Assembly (NCBI GenBank): GCA_003151975.1
Contig: PLZD01000002.1
Coordinates: 111,894 to 175,893, forward strand
DNA: 64,000 nucleotides
Direction of reading: 5' to 3'
DNA from: Elusimicrobiota bacterium
GTDB taxonomy: Bacteria > Elusimicrobiota > Elusimicrobia > UBA1565 > UBA9628
Shown: piece by piece, positions 25,506 through 34,349 of the stretch
How the letters are laid out: each line of letters starts with the position of its first letter
How positions within the stretch are numbered: position 1 is the stretch's first letter
Program-made: the position numbers and the translations under genes
Notes under the pieces: model-generated
What the model was told of the DNA's origin: nothing
The model's database searches: none
What the model saw: only the letters and a program-made list of their open reading frames with translations

Positions 25506-25687
25506 TCTAGAAAAAGCTCCCCGGGTCATACGTCCGAAGGTGGAAGCATCAGTTTACTAAATAACATTTTAAAATAAGTAGAAAAGCATCATCGTCCAGT
25601 GCTGATGGGGCTTTCCAAAGAGCAGGAGACGGACATTGATATTTTCGCGCGTCAGCTTCCCATTTGAAGACTCGAATCTCCACTGGG

Positions 25688-25849
25688 CTATAGCCTGCTC
25701 GCCCCTTTGGGATGCTTCTTAACGTGATAAGGGAGCTTCTTGCCTTTAGGAGTGGCGTCCTCAAAATGCTTCACGGTCTTTGCACTGATCTCACCTCGCG
25801 ATCTCATCGCGTAAAACTTCCCGCGCTGGGCCTGACTTTTGAAGGGCAT
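25688..25849 (-). CDS. Small basic protein of a phage-associated type
   Basis: 53 residues starting MPFKSQAQRGKFYAM, followed by RGEIS, an internal TPKGKKLP and a basic tail. I recall this pattern (MPFKSxAQRRKFxA, xxTPKGKKLPxR) from small proteins of phages and mobile elements, function unknown. The start is fixed by an AGGAGG site 7 nt upstream of the ATG. The surroundings (25,510-25,920) are AT-richer than the neighbours, which fits transfer. The gene lies upstream of, and in line with, the hairpin before DUF3750. Confidence 0.75.
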   Translation of the reverse strand: MPFKSQAQRGKFYAMRSRGEISAKTVKHFEDATPKGKKLPYHVKKHPKGASRL

Positions 25850-25966
25850 ATCAAACCTCCTGGGCTCTGTCGGTTATTTTGAGGGTTTCTAACGCTCTGA
25901 TTAATCAAACTTGGTGCAGTCCTTTCGTGGTTGGAGGCATGAAGCGCAGATTCAAAGGTCCAGGAG

Positions 25967-26350
25967 CTACGGCGCGGGGGCCGGGGCCGGAGCGGCGGCG
26001 TCGGTCTTCATCTCCCTGCCGATCGCGTCCTGCTGGTGGTTCATGACTTTCTGCTCCCCCTTGGTGATGCCGCCCCCGGTGGCCTTGGCATCGGCGCGAT
26101 CCTCTTGAGCCACGTCCTTCGTCTGGGCGAGCATTTCGTTGCGCTGAGCCTTGGTGATCTTGCCCTGCTTGTATAGCTTCCTGATCCGGGCCCGCTCGCG
26201 CTTGTTGCGCTGGAGAACCTGGTCCTGGAGCGGGTGATGCTCCCGCCACTCCTTCTTGGGGGTTTCCGGCGCGGGCGTCGCCGCGAAAGCCGCGGCCCCG
26301 GCGGCGCAGACGCAGGCCACGGTCAGCAAAACGCCTATCCTATTCTTCAT
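25967..26350 (-). CDS. Small exported charged protein
   Basis: 127 residues: signal peptide to about residue 23, then a highly charged helical region with HHPLQDQVLQRNKRERARI, KQGKITKAQRNEM and GGGITKGEQKVMNHQQDAIG, ending in an Ala-Pro repeat. Related small proteins with paired ITK.Q motifs occur in many Proteobacteria; the function is unknown to me. GGAG precedes the ATG. Confidence 0.72.
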   Translation of the reverse strand: MKNRIGVLLTVACVCAAGAAAFAATPAPETPKKEWREHHPLQDQVLQRNKRERARIRKLYKQGKITKAQRNEMLAQTKDVAQEDRADAKATGGGITKGEQKVMNHQQDAIGREMKTDAAAPAPAPAP

Positions 26351-26647
26351 GGTTTCTCCGTGCAGAGATGGAACTATAACGATAGGATACGGCCGGGCGC
26401 CGGCGGCCGCAATGCGGAGTTATACCCGTTGAGGCAGGTAGGATTCCCGCCAGCCCGCGACTGGATCGAGGTACCGACCTTCTCCTCGAAAACTGGGCCA
26501 ATTGAAGGTTTAACAAATTATGCTGTTAAGATGACCGACACGCCAATCAAGGAAATCCATTTAAGGAATCAAGCAAAGGCTATGGGATTCTCACTGGTGC
26601 CGGCGTGAAGTTTCTTGGAAGTTCTGAAGAATTGCTAGAATCCAGCG
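26351..26647 (+). other. Intergenic stretch, AT-richer in its second half
   Basis: No gene is supported here. A short open frame ending at 26608 encodes a plausible-looking tail but has no good start or ribosome-binding site. The right end holds a TAGAAT -10 element at 26636-26641, 6 nt before the ATG of the next gene. A GC-rich palindromic run near 26,391-26,410 has no T-run. Confidence 0.4.
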
Positions 26648-27940
26648 ATGAAGAACGCTTTCAAGCTGGGCGCGCTGCTTCTGGCCGTTTGTGCTCCCAC
26701 CGGAGCGGCTGAAACCCCCGTCTCGCTCTCCTCGCTTTTCGCGAACCACGAGCTCAAGCGGCGGATCGTCAAACCGCCGCTGGGCCTTCTCCGACACGAG
26801 TACATCGTCCCCGACGGGCCCTATTTCCAGCTCTTCGACTGGGACATGTATTTCATGGGAGCTGCGTTGAGCTACGACAAGGTGTCGAAGCCCATCATCG
26901 GCTCCATCGAAGACTTCCTGTCTTTCGTGGACGAGTTCGCCAACTGGACGGGCTACACGCCGCGCGAGATCGCGCCCGACGCCCTCTGGGCCCTGCCCGA
27001 GATGTGCAAGCCCTTTCTCGCTCAGGCGGCGGCGCGGGCTTCCCTGACCGCGGGCGATTTCACATGGCTCCTGGGCTCCGATGCTCCCCCCTCGAACGAC
27101 GCCAATTACACCAAGCTTCAGCATTACGAGCGGCCCGACGCTCCGCCGCGGATCTCCTACTACCGCAAGCTCAAGGACACCTTGACCTTCTGGGAAAGCA
27201 ACCGCCGCGCGCCCGACGGGCTTTTCGTCTGGTACAACGGCGTCGAGAGCGGCACCGACAACAGCCCGGCCGTCTCGGACGCCCCCTCGCAAACGACCGA
27301 AGGCGTCGATCTTCAATGCTACATCTACCGCGAGTACCTGGCCCTGGCGTTCCTGGCCCGCCGCCTCGATAACAAAGAAGACGCCGAGCTCTACGAAAAG
27401 AAGGCCCTTGCGCTCAAAGGGCTCATTGAGAAGCTCATGTGGTCGGAGAAAGACGGGACCTACTGGAACATCGACAGCCGCACGGGGACCCACCTCAAGA
27501 TCAAAGCCTGGACCAATTTCGTCCCTCTTTGGGCGCAAGTGGCGACTCCCGCGCAGGCCAAGCGGCTCATCGGCGAGCACTTGCTCAATGCCGCCGAGTT
27601 CTGGTCCGCCAACGGCGTGCGCACGCTCTCCAAGGACGAACCGCTCTACGATCCGCACGCGGGCTACTGGAGAGGCCCGGTGTGGGTCCTGTCGAACTAT
27701 CTGATGATGCACGGCCTCCTCAACTACGGATACAAGCCCGAGGCCGCGGAATTGGCGACAAAGACCGAGCGGCTGCTCATCGAAGACTTCCGGAAGAGCG
27801 GCGGGATGAACGAGAACTACGACCCCGAGACCGGCGCTCCCGACGCCAACGGCCACTTCGTGAGTTGGAACCTCTTGGCCGAACATATGAAGGAAGAAGC
27901 GGGCTCGGCCCCGGACCCGACCGCGATCCCCCCTCTCTGA
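26648..27940 (+). CDS. Exported (alpha/alpha)6 glycoside hydrolase, GH63/GH37 (mannosylglycerate-hydrolase-like)
   Basis: 430 residues with a signal peptide (LGALLLAVCAPTGAA). Motifs of the GH37/GH63 clan are visible: FQLFDWDMYFMG near 62, NGVESGTDNSPA near 198 with a candidate catalytic Asp, YWRGPVWVLSNYLMM near 340 and GGMNENYDPETG near 390. Trehalases, mannosyl-oligosaccharide glucosidases and mannosylglycerate hydrolases share these; the compact size fits the last group best. Substrate specificity is unproven. The ATG lies 6 nt after TAGAAT, so the message is probably leaderless. Confidence 0.82.
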   Translation: MKNAFKLGALLLAVCAPTGAAETPVSLSSLFANHELKRRIVKPPLGLLRHEYIVPDGPYFQLFDWDMYFMGAALSYDKVSKPIIGSIEDFLSFVDEFANWTGYTPREIAPDALWALPEMCKPFLAQAAARASLTAGDFTWLLGSDAPPSNDANYTKLQHYERPDAPPRISYYRKLKDTLTFWESNRRAPDGLFVWYNGVESGTDNSPAVSDAPSQTTEGVDLQCYIYREYLALAFLARRLDNKEDAELYEKKALALKGLIEKLMWSEKDGTYWNIDSRTGTHLKIKAWTNFVPLWAQVATPAQAKRLIGEHLLNAAEFWSANGVRTLSKDEPLYDPHAGYWRGPVWVLSNYLMMHGLLNYGYKPEAAELATKTERLLIEDFRKSGGMNENYDPETGAPDANGHFVSWNLLAEHMKEEAGSAPDPTAIPPL

Positions 27941-28025
27941 TGCGCGGCGTGTAGGACCTCCGCCGGGGCCGGGGGGCCCGAAAGACTCATTCGGCGCCGC
28001 ACCCTTCTTCTTTACAATACCAGAG

Positions 28026-30251
28026 ATGCTGCGCGTCTTGATGGCGTTTCTGCTGCTTCCCATGCCCTCCTTCGCCACCGAGCGCGTCATCTCCCCCGCC
28101 GTCGGGCGCGTCCCGACGCTCGAGCTTTCTTTTCCGCCCGCGTCGTCCGTGAGCGTCCCGGCTATGCCCTCCTTCACCGACGTCCCCGGCCTTCCGGCCG
28201 TCGTCTCCGACATCGCCGTTCAAGCCGATCCCGCCGCCGAAGTGCTCCCGGCCGCGGACGCCGCCCCCGCCCCGCTCCCGCAACTGACGGGCTTGTCCGC
28301 GCTGACCGCGGATTTCACCGCGCAGCCCCCGAAGAGCGAAGCCGCCGCGCTGAGCGCGGGCCGGGGCCTCGAGCACGCGATGACCGGCGCCGCGTCGGCG
28401 CCGACTGAGGTCGCCGTCGAGACGGCGCCCTCGGACCTCTCCGCCGCCTCGGCGCCTCGGCGCTTGCTGGCTCACGCCTCCTCCGCGGTGCGCGAGGTGA
28501 AATCGCTTTTTCACGGCGATTCCGAGATCCGGCCATTCGTTCGGGCGCACCGGGGGCAGTTCTGGACCAGCTCGGGGCTGTTGGTCGCCAATGCGGTGGT
28601 CGGGGTCTTGATCGCGCGCACGCTCGGGCACTTCACCGACCTGGCGGTGGCGGGCCATACGGTCACCGGGGCGGGCGCGGCGATGATCCTGGCGTCGACG
28701 GCGGTGCTGTCGCTCAAGGTGGGCGAGATCCTTCTCAACTGGACTTACTTGGTCAGCAAGCGGGCGACGGCGGGGATCGTCGCCGATATCCGCACGCACA
28801 TGGTGCGGCAGTTGGCCTCGCTGTCGATGAGCTATTACGGCAAGAACAGCGCGCAGGCAGTGGCGCCGCGGGTGGTCGACGACGTCAACCGGCTCATCAC
28901 CCGTAACTGGGATATTCCCATCCAAATGCCGTACGCGCTGGTGCGGGGGGCGCTGAGCCTGGGGATGCTGGCGGCGCTGGATTGGCGGGTGGCGCTGGTG
29001 GTCGCGCCGGCAGCTTACGCGTTCAGCCGAATCTCGGCGCGGTTCGGGAAGAAATTCGAGCGGATCGCCGAAGCTCGTCAAAAGGAAAAGGCGCTGGTGA
29101 GCGCTCAGCTCGGGGAGCTGCTGTCGATGATCGAGGTCCATAAAGTTTTCGGCAGCGAGGCGGCGGCGGCGGGGCGGCTGGAGGGCTCGATCCGGCGGCT
29201 GGCGGCGATCAACGCGCAAGAGCTGACGGTGACGGCCAACAATGGGGCCGTCATCAGCACGGTAGGGTTCTTTCTGGTCGAGCTCCTCTTCTTCGGGGGG
29301 AGCTGGCTCCTGTTCATGCTGGGCTGGCCGTCGATCGGGACGATCGGGGCGATGCAGAACTACATGGGCGGAGTGATGTTCTCGATCTCGACCATCGCGG
29401 CAAACCGCACGGCCTCGCGCGAGGCGGCGGGTTCGACGCGGTGGGTGCTGGACCTTCTCAAGAAGCAGGCGGAGATCGCGGACGCGCCCGACGCGGTGGA
29501 CCCGGGGCGGATTCGGGGCGAGATCGAATTCAAGGACGTTCATTTCGGCTACGGGGCCGACAGCCCAGTACTCAAGGGAGTCTCCTTCAAAACGGTTCCG
29601 GGGCAGACGGTGGCGTTCGTGGGGGGCACGGGGTCGGGAAAGTCCACGATCCTGCGGCTGCTGACCCGTCTTTACGATCCGGAGTCGGGCTCGGTGTCGA
29701 TCGACGGACGCGACGTGCGCTCGCTCAAGCTGGGGGCGCTCAAAAAGCGGTTGGCGATCGTGCCGCAAGACAGCGCGCTCTTCGGCGGGACGATACGGGA
29801 GAATCTTCTCGCGGTCGAGCCGGGGGCCAGCGAGGCGGCGCTGGTCGCGGCGTTACGCTCCGCCAACGCGAATTTCGTTTTCGATCCGGCGGCGTTTCCG
29901 GAAGGGCTCGACACGCCGGTGGGCGACCGGGGAGGGAGCCTGTCGGGAGGGCAGCGGCAGCGCGTGGCGATCGCGCGGGCGATGCTGCGCGATCCGGATC
30001 TGCTGATCCTGGATGAGGCGACGTCGGCGCTGGACAACGAGTCGGAGCTGGCGGTCCAGGATGCGCTGAAGAAGCTGATGCATCACCGGACGACGTTCGT
30101 CGTGGCGCACCGGCTGACGACCATTCAGGACGCTGACGTCATCCACGTCCTCGACCACGGCGTCATCGTCGAATCCGGCACGCATGCGGAGCTTCTCGCC
30201 AAGCACGGGAAGTATTACCGGCTCTGGACCGCGAAGGACGCGTCGCGGTAA
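28026..30251 (+). CDS. ABC exporter with signal-peptide-like start and long Pro/Ala spacer
   Basis: 741 residues. The first 18 look like a signal peptide (MAFLLLPMPSFA), followed by about 130 residues rich in Pro, Ala, Ser and Leu. The six-span exporter membrane domain lies at about 165-445 and the ATPase at about 495-738: Walker A GGTGSGKST, LSGGQRQR, Walker B LLILDEATS, H-loop VVAHRL. It is an MsbA/LmrA-type half-transporter working as a dimer; the substrate is unknown. The exported N-terminal extension is unusual for this family and recurs on unrelated proteins here. The ATG is 7 nt after TACAAT. Confidence 0.92.
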   Translation: MLRVLMAFLLLPMPSFATERVISPAVGRVPTLELSFPPASSVSVPAMPSFTDVPGLPAVVSDIAVQADPAAEVLPAADAAPAPLPQLTGLSALTADFTAQPPKSEAAALSAGRGLEHAMTGAASAPTEVAVETAPSDLSAASAPRRLLAHASSAVREVKSLFHGDSEIRPFVRAHRGQFWTSSGLLVANAVVGVLIARTLGHFTDLAVAGHTVTGAGAAMILASTAVLSLKVGEILLNWTYLVSKRATAGIVADIRTHMVRQLASLSMSYYGKNSAQAVAPRVVDDVNRLITRNWDIPIQMPYALVRGALSLGMLAALDWRVALVVAPAAYAFSRISARFGKKFERIAEARQKEKALVSAQLGELLSMIEVHKVFGSEAAAAGRLEGSIRRLAAINAQELTVTANNGAVISTVGFFLVELLFFGGSWLLFMLGWPSIGTIGAMQNYMGGVMFSISTIAANRTASREAAGSTRWVLDLLKKQAEIADAPDAVDPGRIRGEIEFKDVHFGYGADSPVLKGVSFKTVPGQTVAFVGGTGSGKSTILRLLTRLYDPESGSVSIDGRDVRSLKLGALKKRLAIVPQDSALFGGTIRENLLAVEPGASEAALVAALRSANANFVFDPAAFPEGLDTPVGDRGGSLSGGQRQRVAIARAMLRDPDLLILDEATSALDNESELAVQDALKKLMHHRTTFVVAHRLTTIQDADVIHVLDHGVIVESGTHAELLAKHGKYYRLWTAKDASR

Positions 30252-30425
30252 GATGAACCGCCAAATCCCGGCCCTGCCCCTTTGGCTTGCGCTGTTGAGT
30301 TGGCCGAAGCACCAATAATCGAATCCGATGCTTTGATGTATCCGGGCGCTCGAATATCACGGAATTCGCGCGAAGTGATGCTCCGCAATGAGCATCTGTT
30401 CTGAAAAGCCGGCGATTCGTCAACG

Positions 30426-30465
30426 GGAAAAAGAATCGCAGCGGCTAAGCGAAACCGCTGCGATT
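30426..30465 (-). terminator. Intrinsic terminator downstream of tRNA-Asn
   Basis: An 11-bp stem (AATCGCAGCGG with CCGCTGCGATT) lies 20 nt beyond the tRNA 3' end; on the minus strand it is followed by CTTTTT. On the plus strand it is followed by TT only, so it may also weakly end transcripts from the ABC gene. Confidence 0.8.
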
Positions 30466-30484
30466 TTGCAGCATCATTAAAACG

Positions 30485-30556
30485 CTCCGGGCCTAGGACT
30501 CGAACCTAGAACCTTGCCGTTAACAGCGGCCTGCTCCACCATTGAGCTAGCCCGGA
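30485..30556 (-). tRNA. tRNA-Asn (anticodon GTT)
   Basis: Cloverleaf on the minus strand: acceptor TCCGGGC/GCCCGGA with discriminator G, D-stem GCTC/GAGC, anticodon loop CTGTTAA giving GTT for Asn, and T-arm CTAGG-TTCGAGT-CCTAG. The outermost anticodon-stem pair is a G-A mismatch. CCA is not encoded. It is a single tRNA between the ABC exporter and the DUF1223 gene. Confidence 0.95.
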
Positions 30557-30609
30557 ATGGTGAGACATTTTAGCAGATTCGGCCCGCCCGAGAAAAGTAA
30601 GATATCCGA

Positions 30610-31323
30610 ATGACCCTGTGGCTCGCCGTATTTTTGGGGCTGGCGAGGGCTGAGCCTCCCCGCGTTTTCAAGAGCGGACCCGACAGGGTCTCTCTCTTGG
30701 AACTTTATTCCTCCGAGGGCTGCTCGAGCTGTCCCCCCGCCGACGAATGGTTGTCCAGCCTGACGGGCGCCGAAGGGCTCTGGACCGATTTCATCCCCGT
30801 CGCTTTTCAGGTCGACTACTGGGATCGCCTAGGCTGGAAGGACCCGCTGTCGTCCCCGGAATTCACGGCGCGCCAGCAATCCTACGCGAATTTCTGGCAG
30901 AAAAATTCCGTCTACACCCCGGGCCTCGTGCTCAACGGCAAGGAATTCCGCGGCTGGGGCGAGGCGCCGCCGGCCAAACTCGCGGAAAAAGGCGGGACGC
31001 TCGCCGTGGCGTCGGACGGGCCGCTCGTGTTCGCGGTCAGCTACGCGCCGTCGGGAAAGACGGAGAAGAAGTACATCGCCCACGCGGCGCTGCTCGTTTT
31101 CGGTCTGAAGTCGCGCGTGGCGGCGGGTGAGAACGAGGGCAAGACCCTGCGCCACGATTTTGCGGCCGTAGATCTGGAGGACGCCGCGCTCGACGGCGGG
31201 AAAGCCCGCTTGCGTCTGCGGAAGAAACTCGCGTTGGCGGCTAACCGCTACGGCGCCGCGTTCTGGATCACGGCCGGCGATGATCCGACGCCGCTGCAGG
31301 TCGTCGGCGGCTACCTCCCTTAA
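30610..31323 (+). CDS. DUF1223 thioredoxin-like exported protein
   Basis: 237 residues with a signal peptide (LAVFLGLARA) and the DUF1223 hallmarks: LELYSSEGCSSCPPADEWL (CSSC redox-type motif near residue 37), FQVDYWDRLGWKDP, FTARQQSYA and VYTPGLVLNG. It has a thioredoxin fold and is probably periplasmic; the role is unknown. The ATG is 6 nt after TAAGAT, so probably leaderless. Its stop overlaps the convergent lipoprotein stop by 4 nt. Confidence 0.88.
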   Translation: MTLWLAVFLGLARAEPPRVFKSGPDRVSLLELYSSEGCSSCPPADEWLSSLTGAEGLWTDFIPVAFQVDYWDRLGWKDPLSSPEFTARQQSYANFWQKNSVYTPGLVLNGKEFRGWGEAPPAKLAEKGGTLAVASDGPLVFAVSYAPSGKTEKKYIAHAALLVFGLKSRVAAGENEGKTLRHDFAAVDLEDAALDGGKARLRLRKKLALAANRYGAAFWITAGDDPTPLQVVGGYLP

Positions 31324-32327
31324 AGTCCGGGCAGCCTCAACTCGCGCGTGCCGTTGACGTAGACTTTCCCGCCGTCGATATCCAACGATTTGACGTCGTC
31401 ATCGCTCCCCGAAAAGCGCAGGCGCCTGAGGGAAAGAGTCCGCAAGTCCACGGCGGCCACGCCTTCCCCCCTGGTGCCGATGAGCAAGTAGGGACCGGCT
31501 CTTTTGAGGACGCTGGGCGCATGGTACAGATCCTGCGGATGATAGAGGACGTAGTGTTCTTTTTTCGCCTCGTCGTAGGCGACGACGCCGGCCTTGAAGT
31601 CCGCGGTATAAACGACCGCCCCGTCGGCGAGCTTTTGAACGACGCTGTCGATCGACGGCGGCGGACCTTTGCAGCGGCGGATCTTCATGGGCCCGTCGGT
31701 CACGGAACCGTTGGCGCGGGCCCAAAAGTAGTACGCGTAGCGCGGATTGCTTCGGTCGCGTTCGACGTCGTCCTGGCTTAGATAGCCGTAGCGATATTTG
31801 AGAACGTTGAGAAACCGCCGCTCGGGCCGGCGCCTGAGATCGTCGAGATCCTGAAAACGGCCCAGCGGGGTTTGCGCGGCGACGGGATGCGTCGCCTGAT
31901 GCATGACGGTAATGTCGAGGCCGGCCGCGCCGCAATCGCGCGGGTCGACCAGGAGCAGAATTTCATCGTGGCTGCCGGTCCCGCCGTCCTCGTTGAGGAC
32001 GAGGAGCTCCTCGTCGCCGCGTCCCTCCACGTCTACCGTGCCCACGGCCGTGATCCGGGTCAGCAAACCTTGAAACTCCTTGTCGAGCTTGCAGGGCGGT
32101 CTGTTGCCCGCGCTCAGCGAAATCGAATGAGAGACGGCGTCGAGCTTTTGGATGTGCGCCATCCCGCTCGAGCGGCCACCCTGCTTGAAAGGAACGTCGA
32201 AAGATTCCGCTGTCGGATCGACGGAGGCGATGGCCAGACTCGCGCGGGCCGCTGGCGGCAGAGGATGATCCGGGGCGGTGGCGCAGGCCGAGAAAATCAA
32301 CGCGGCGGCGCAGACCGCCCGCCTCAT
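31320..32327 (-). CDS. Putative lipoprotein, unknown
   Basis: 335 residues with a lipoprotein-like signal (AALIFSAC, lipobox F-S-A-C near residue 15). The rest is beta-rich, with repeats such as GAVVYTADFKAGVVAYDEA and GPYLLIGTRGEGVAAVDL, which suggest a small propeller-like fold. No family is recognised. The ATG at 32327 overlaps the stop of the epimerase gene as ATGA, so this start is preferred and coupling is likely. Confidence 0.75.
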   Translation of the reverse strand: MRRAVCAAALIFSACATAPDHPLPPAARASLAIASVDPTAESFDVPFKQGGRSSGMAHIQKLDAVSHSISLSAGNRPPCKLDKEFQGLLTRITAVGTVDVEGRGDEELLVLNEDGGTGSHDEILLLVDPRDCGAAGLDITVMHQATHPVAAQTPLGRFQDLDDLRRRPERRFLNVLKYRYGYLSQDDVERDRSNPRYAYYFWARANGSVTDGPMKIRRCKGPPPSIDSVVQKLADGAVVYTADFKAGVVAYDEAKKEHYVLYHPQDLYHAPSVLKRAGPYLLIGTRGEGVAAVDLRTLSLRRLRFSGSDDDVKSLDIDGGKVYVNGTRELRLPGL

Positions 32328-33214
32328 CCCAGGATGGAGCGCAGGGCCGGCTCGAGCTTGGGCTGCTTGAAGGCGTAGCCCAAGTCCAGCGCCTTCTTCG
32401 GGACGACCTTTTGGCCGCCGAGCAGCATCGACGACATCTCCCCGAGCGCCAGACGCAGAACGAAGGCCGGTGCCGGCAAAAAGGCGGGCCGGGAGAGCGC
32501 ATGCCCCAGCGCCCTTGAGAATTCGGCGTTCGTCGCGGGCTCGGGCGCCACGCCGTTGAGCGGTCCCGACGCGGTCGAGACGATGGCGTGGCGGATCAGG
32601 CCGACGATGTCCTCGATCGCGATCCACGGCATCCACTGCCGGCCCGAGCCCAGGGGCCCGCCGAAGCCGGTCTTGAAGATCGGAAGCATCTTGCTGAGCG
32701 CTCCGCCGTCCTTCGAGAGCACCACGCCCGTGCGCAGCAGGACGGTGCGGATTCCGAGAGGCTCGGCCACGACGGCTTCGCGCTCCCAGTCCTGGCAGAG
32801 CTTCGCGAGGAAATCGGCGCCGGGTTTCGCGGCTTCGTCGAGGGTCTCATCGCCCCGGTCGCCGTAATAGCCGACCGCCGAGCCGCTGACGAAGACCTTC
32901 GGCCGTTCCTTGGCGACCGACAGCGCGGCGACCAAGGTCCGCGTCGCGTTGATGCGGCTTGAGACCAGTTGCTTCTTTCTGGCCGCGGTCCAGCGCCCCT
33001 CGGCGACGCTTTCTCCCACGAGATTGACCACGGCGGTCGCGCCGTCGAGGGCCTGCTGCCAGGAGCCGGAGTTCATCCCGTCCCAGACCACGGTCTTGGG
33101 CGTTCCGATCGCAGGATGTCGCGAAAGCACGACGACCTCGTCGCCCGCGGCCAGGCTTGCCGCCGCCAGGGCGCGGCCGATCAGGCCGCTTCCGCCGGCG
33201 ATGACTATCTTCAC
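32324..33214 (-). CDS. TIGR01777 family NAD-dependent epimerase (YfcH/SulA type)
   Basis: 296 residues of the extended SDR fold: N-terminal VKIVIAGGSGLIGRALA (NAD(P) binding), VNLVGESVAEGRWTAARK near 75, VFVSGSAVGYYGDRGDE near 105 and the C-terminal DUF1731 region ending LDLGYAFKQPKLEPALRSI. The substrate of this widespread family is unknown. The GTG at 33214 is chosen because a TATAAT lies 6 nt before it and the dinucleotide-binding strand begins at once. Confidence 0.92.
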   Translation of the reverse strand: MKIVIAGGSGLIGRALAAASLAAGDEVVVLSRHPAIGTPKTVVWDGMNSGSWQQALDGATAVVNLVGESVAEGRWTAARKKQLVSSRINATRTLVAALSVAKERPKVFVSGSAVGYYGDRGDETLDEAAKPGADFLAKLCQDWEREAVVAEPLGIRTVLLRTGVVLSKDGGALSKMLPIFKTGFGGPLGSGRQWMPWIAIEDIVGLIRHAIVSTASGPLNGVAPEPATNAEFSRALGHALSRPAFLPAPAFVLRLALGEMSSMLLGGQKVVPKKALDLGYAFKQPKLEPALRSILG

Positions 33215-33220
33215 GCCCCC

Positions 33221-33226
33221 ATTATA
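33221..33226 (-). promoter_or_regulatory. -10 element of the epimerase gene
   Basis: Perfect TATAAT on the minus strand with 6 nt to the GTG at 33214; the best -35 is TTGAAA at 15 bp. Confidence 0.7.
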
Positions 33227-33255
33227 CTCTTTTCCAACTTTTTTCAATCGAAAGC

Positions 33256-33284
33256 TTGATTTATTGCGACATAGGAGCTATGCT
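33256..33284 (+). promoter_or_regulatory. Promoter of pilT
   Basis: TTGATT (33256-33261), 17-bp spacer, TATGCT (33279-33284), then 6 nt to the ATG at 33291. It is divergent from the epimerase promoter. Confidence 0.7.
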
Positions 33285-33290
33285 CTTGCC

Positions 33291-34349
33291 ATGGCACCGG
33301 AATACGATCTGACCACTTTGCTGCAGGATGTGGTGGCCCGAGGCGGCTCGGATTTGCACCTCATCCACGGCATTCCTCCCATCGCGCGCATTTCGGGCGA
33401 GATCGGCGCCTTGCCTTACTCCCCTGTGACTTCCGATCTCATCAAAGAAATCCTCAATCCGTACATGACCGATGACAGCAAGGCGCAGTTCGAGAAGGAC
33501 CAACGGCTCAATTTTTCGTACACGCTCGACAACGTCGGCCGTTTTCGTTTCGCGCTCTACAAGGCCCTCGGCACTACAGGCGCGACCATCCGCGTGATCC
33601 CGACGAAAACTTATCCCCTCTCGGCCCTGGGCCTGCCGCCCGTCGTCGGCACCTTGGCCAACCGCCGCTCCGGCGTCATCTTCGTGACCGGCGCCACCGG
33701 CAGCGGCAAAAGCACGACGATGGCCGCGATGATCGAGTACATCAACCAGACCGGGCGCCCCGGAAAGGTCATCACGATCGAGGACCCAATCGAGACGATC
33801 TTCAAGCCCTGCCGCTCGGTCTTCGTCCAGCGCGAGGTCGGCGTCGACACCCCGTCCTTCGACCAGGGCACCATCGATTCCCTGCGCCAGGACCCGGACA
33901 TTATCTGTATCGGAGAGCTCCGCGACCCTCCGTCGATTAAGGCCGCGCTTCTGGCCGCCGAAACGGGCCACTTGGTCTTCACGACTCTCCACACGCGCGA
34001 CGCCTCGAAAACGGCGCAGCGCATAGTGACCGCCGTCTCGCAATCCGACCAAGAAGGTCTTAGGGAACAGCTCGCGATGACGATCGAGGCCGTGATCTCG
34101 CAGGAGCTTATGCCCCGCGCCGACGGCAAGGGCCAGGTCGTCGCCGTCGAGATCTTGATCGCCAACACCGCCGTCCGCCAGCTCATCCGCGAGAACAAAC
34201 TCGACGCCATCAACGACGCCATCCAGTCCGGCATGTCGATCGGCATGATCTCGAAGGACTCTTCCATCAAAAACCTTTTCCAGAAGAAGATGATCACCCG
34301 GGAAGTGGCCATCGAGCACATGCGCAACCCGGACATGCTCGGGAAATAG
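33291..34349 (+). CDS. pilT: Type IV pilus retraction ATPase
   Basis: 352 residues, the normal length of PilT. An N-terminal PAS-like domain (GGSDLHLIHGIPPIARISGE) is followed by the RecA-like ATPase: Walker A TGATGSGKSTT near 138, Asp box EDPIE near 164, Walker B DPDIICIGELRDP near 204 and His box GHLVFTTLHTRDA near 228. It drives pilus retraction. The ATG at 33291 is 6 nt from its -10 element. Its TAG overlaps the GTG of the first cNMP-binding gene, so motor and regulator candidates are coupled. Confidence 0.95.
   Translation: MAPEYDLTTLLQDVVARGGSDLHLIHGIPPIARISGEIGALPYSPVTSDLIKEILNPYMTDDSKAQFEKDQRLNFSYTLDNVGRFRFALYKALGTTGATIRVIPTKTYPLSALGLPPVVGTLANRRSGVIFVTGATGSGKSTTMAAMIEYINQTGRPGKVITIEDPIETIFKPCRSVFVQREVGVDTPSFDQGTIDSLRQDPDIICIGELRDPPSIKAALLAAETGHLVFTTLHTRDASKTAQRIVTAVSQSDQEGLREQLAMTIEAVISQELMPRADGKGQVVAVEILIANTAVRQLIRENKLDAINDAIQSGMSIGMISKDSSIKNLFQKKMITREVAIEHMRNPDMLGK

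Noticed and set aside
25549..25764. 71-codon minus-strand frame as a gene
   Set aside because: It overlaps the better-supported 53-codon gene in another frame, has no ribosome-binding site and no recognisable composition.
26234..26608. 124-codon plus-strand frame as a gene
   Set aside because: Its first half is antisense to the small exported-protein gene and it has no start signal; the tail alone is too short to judge.
30252..30425. Gene or gene remnant between the ABC exporter and the terminator
   Set aside because: No open frame with a start signal and no similarity to neighbours was seen; left as plain intergenic DNA.
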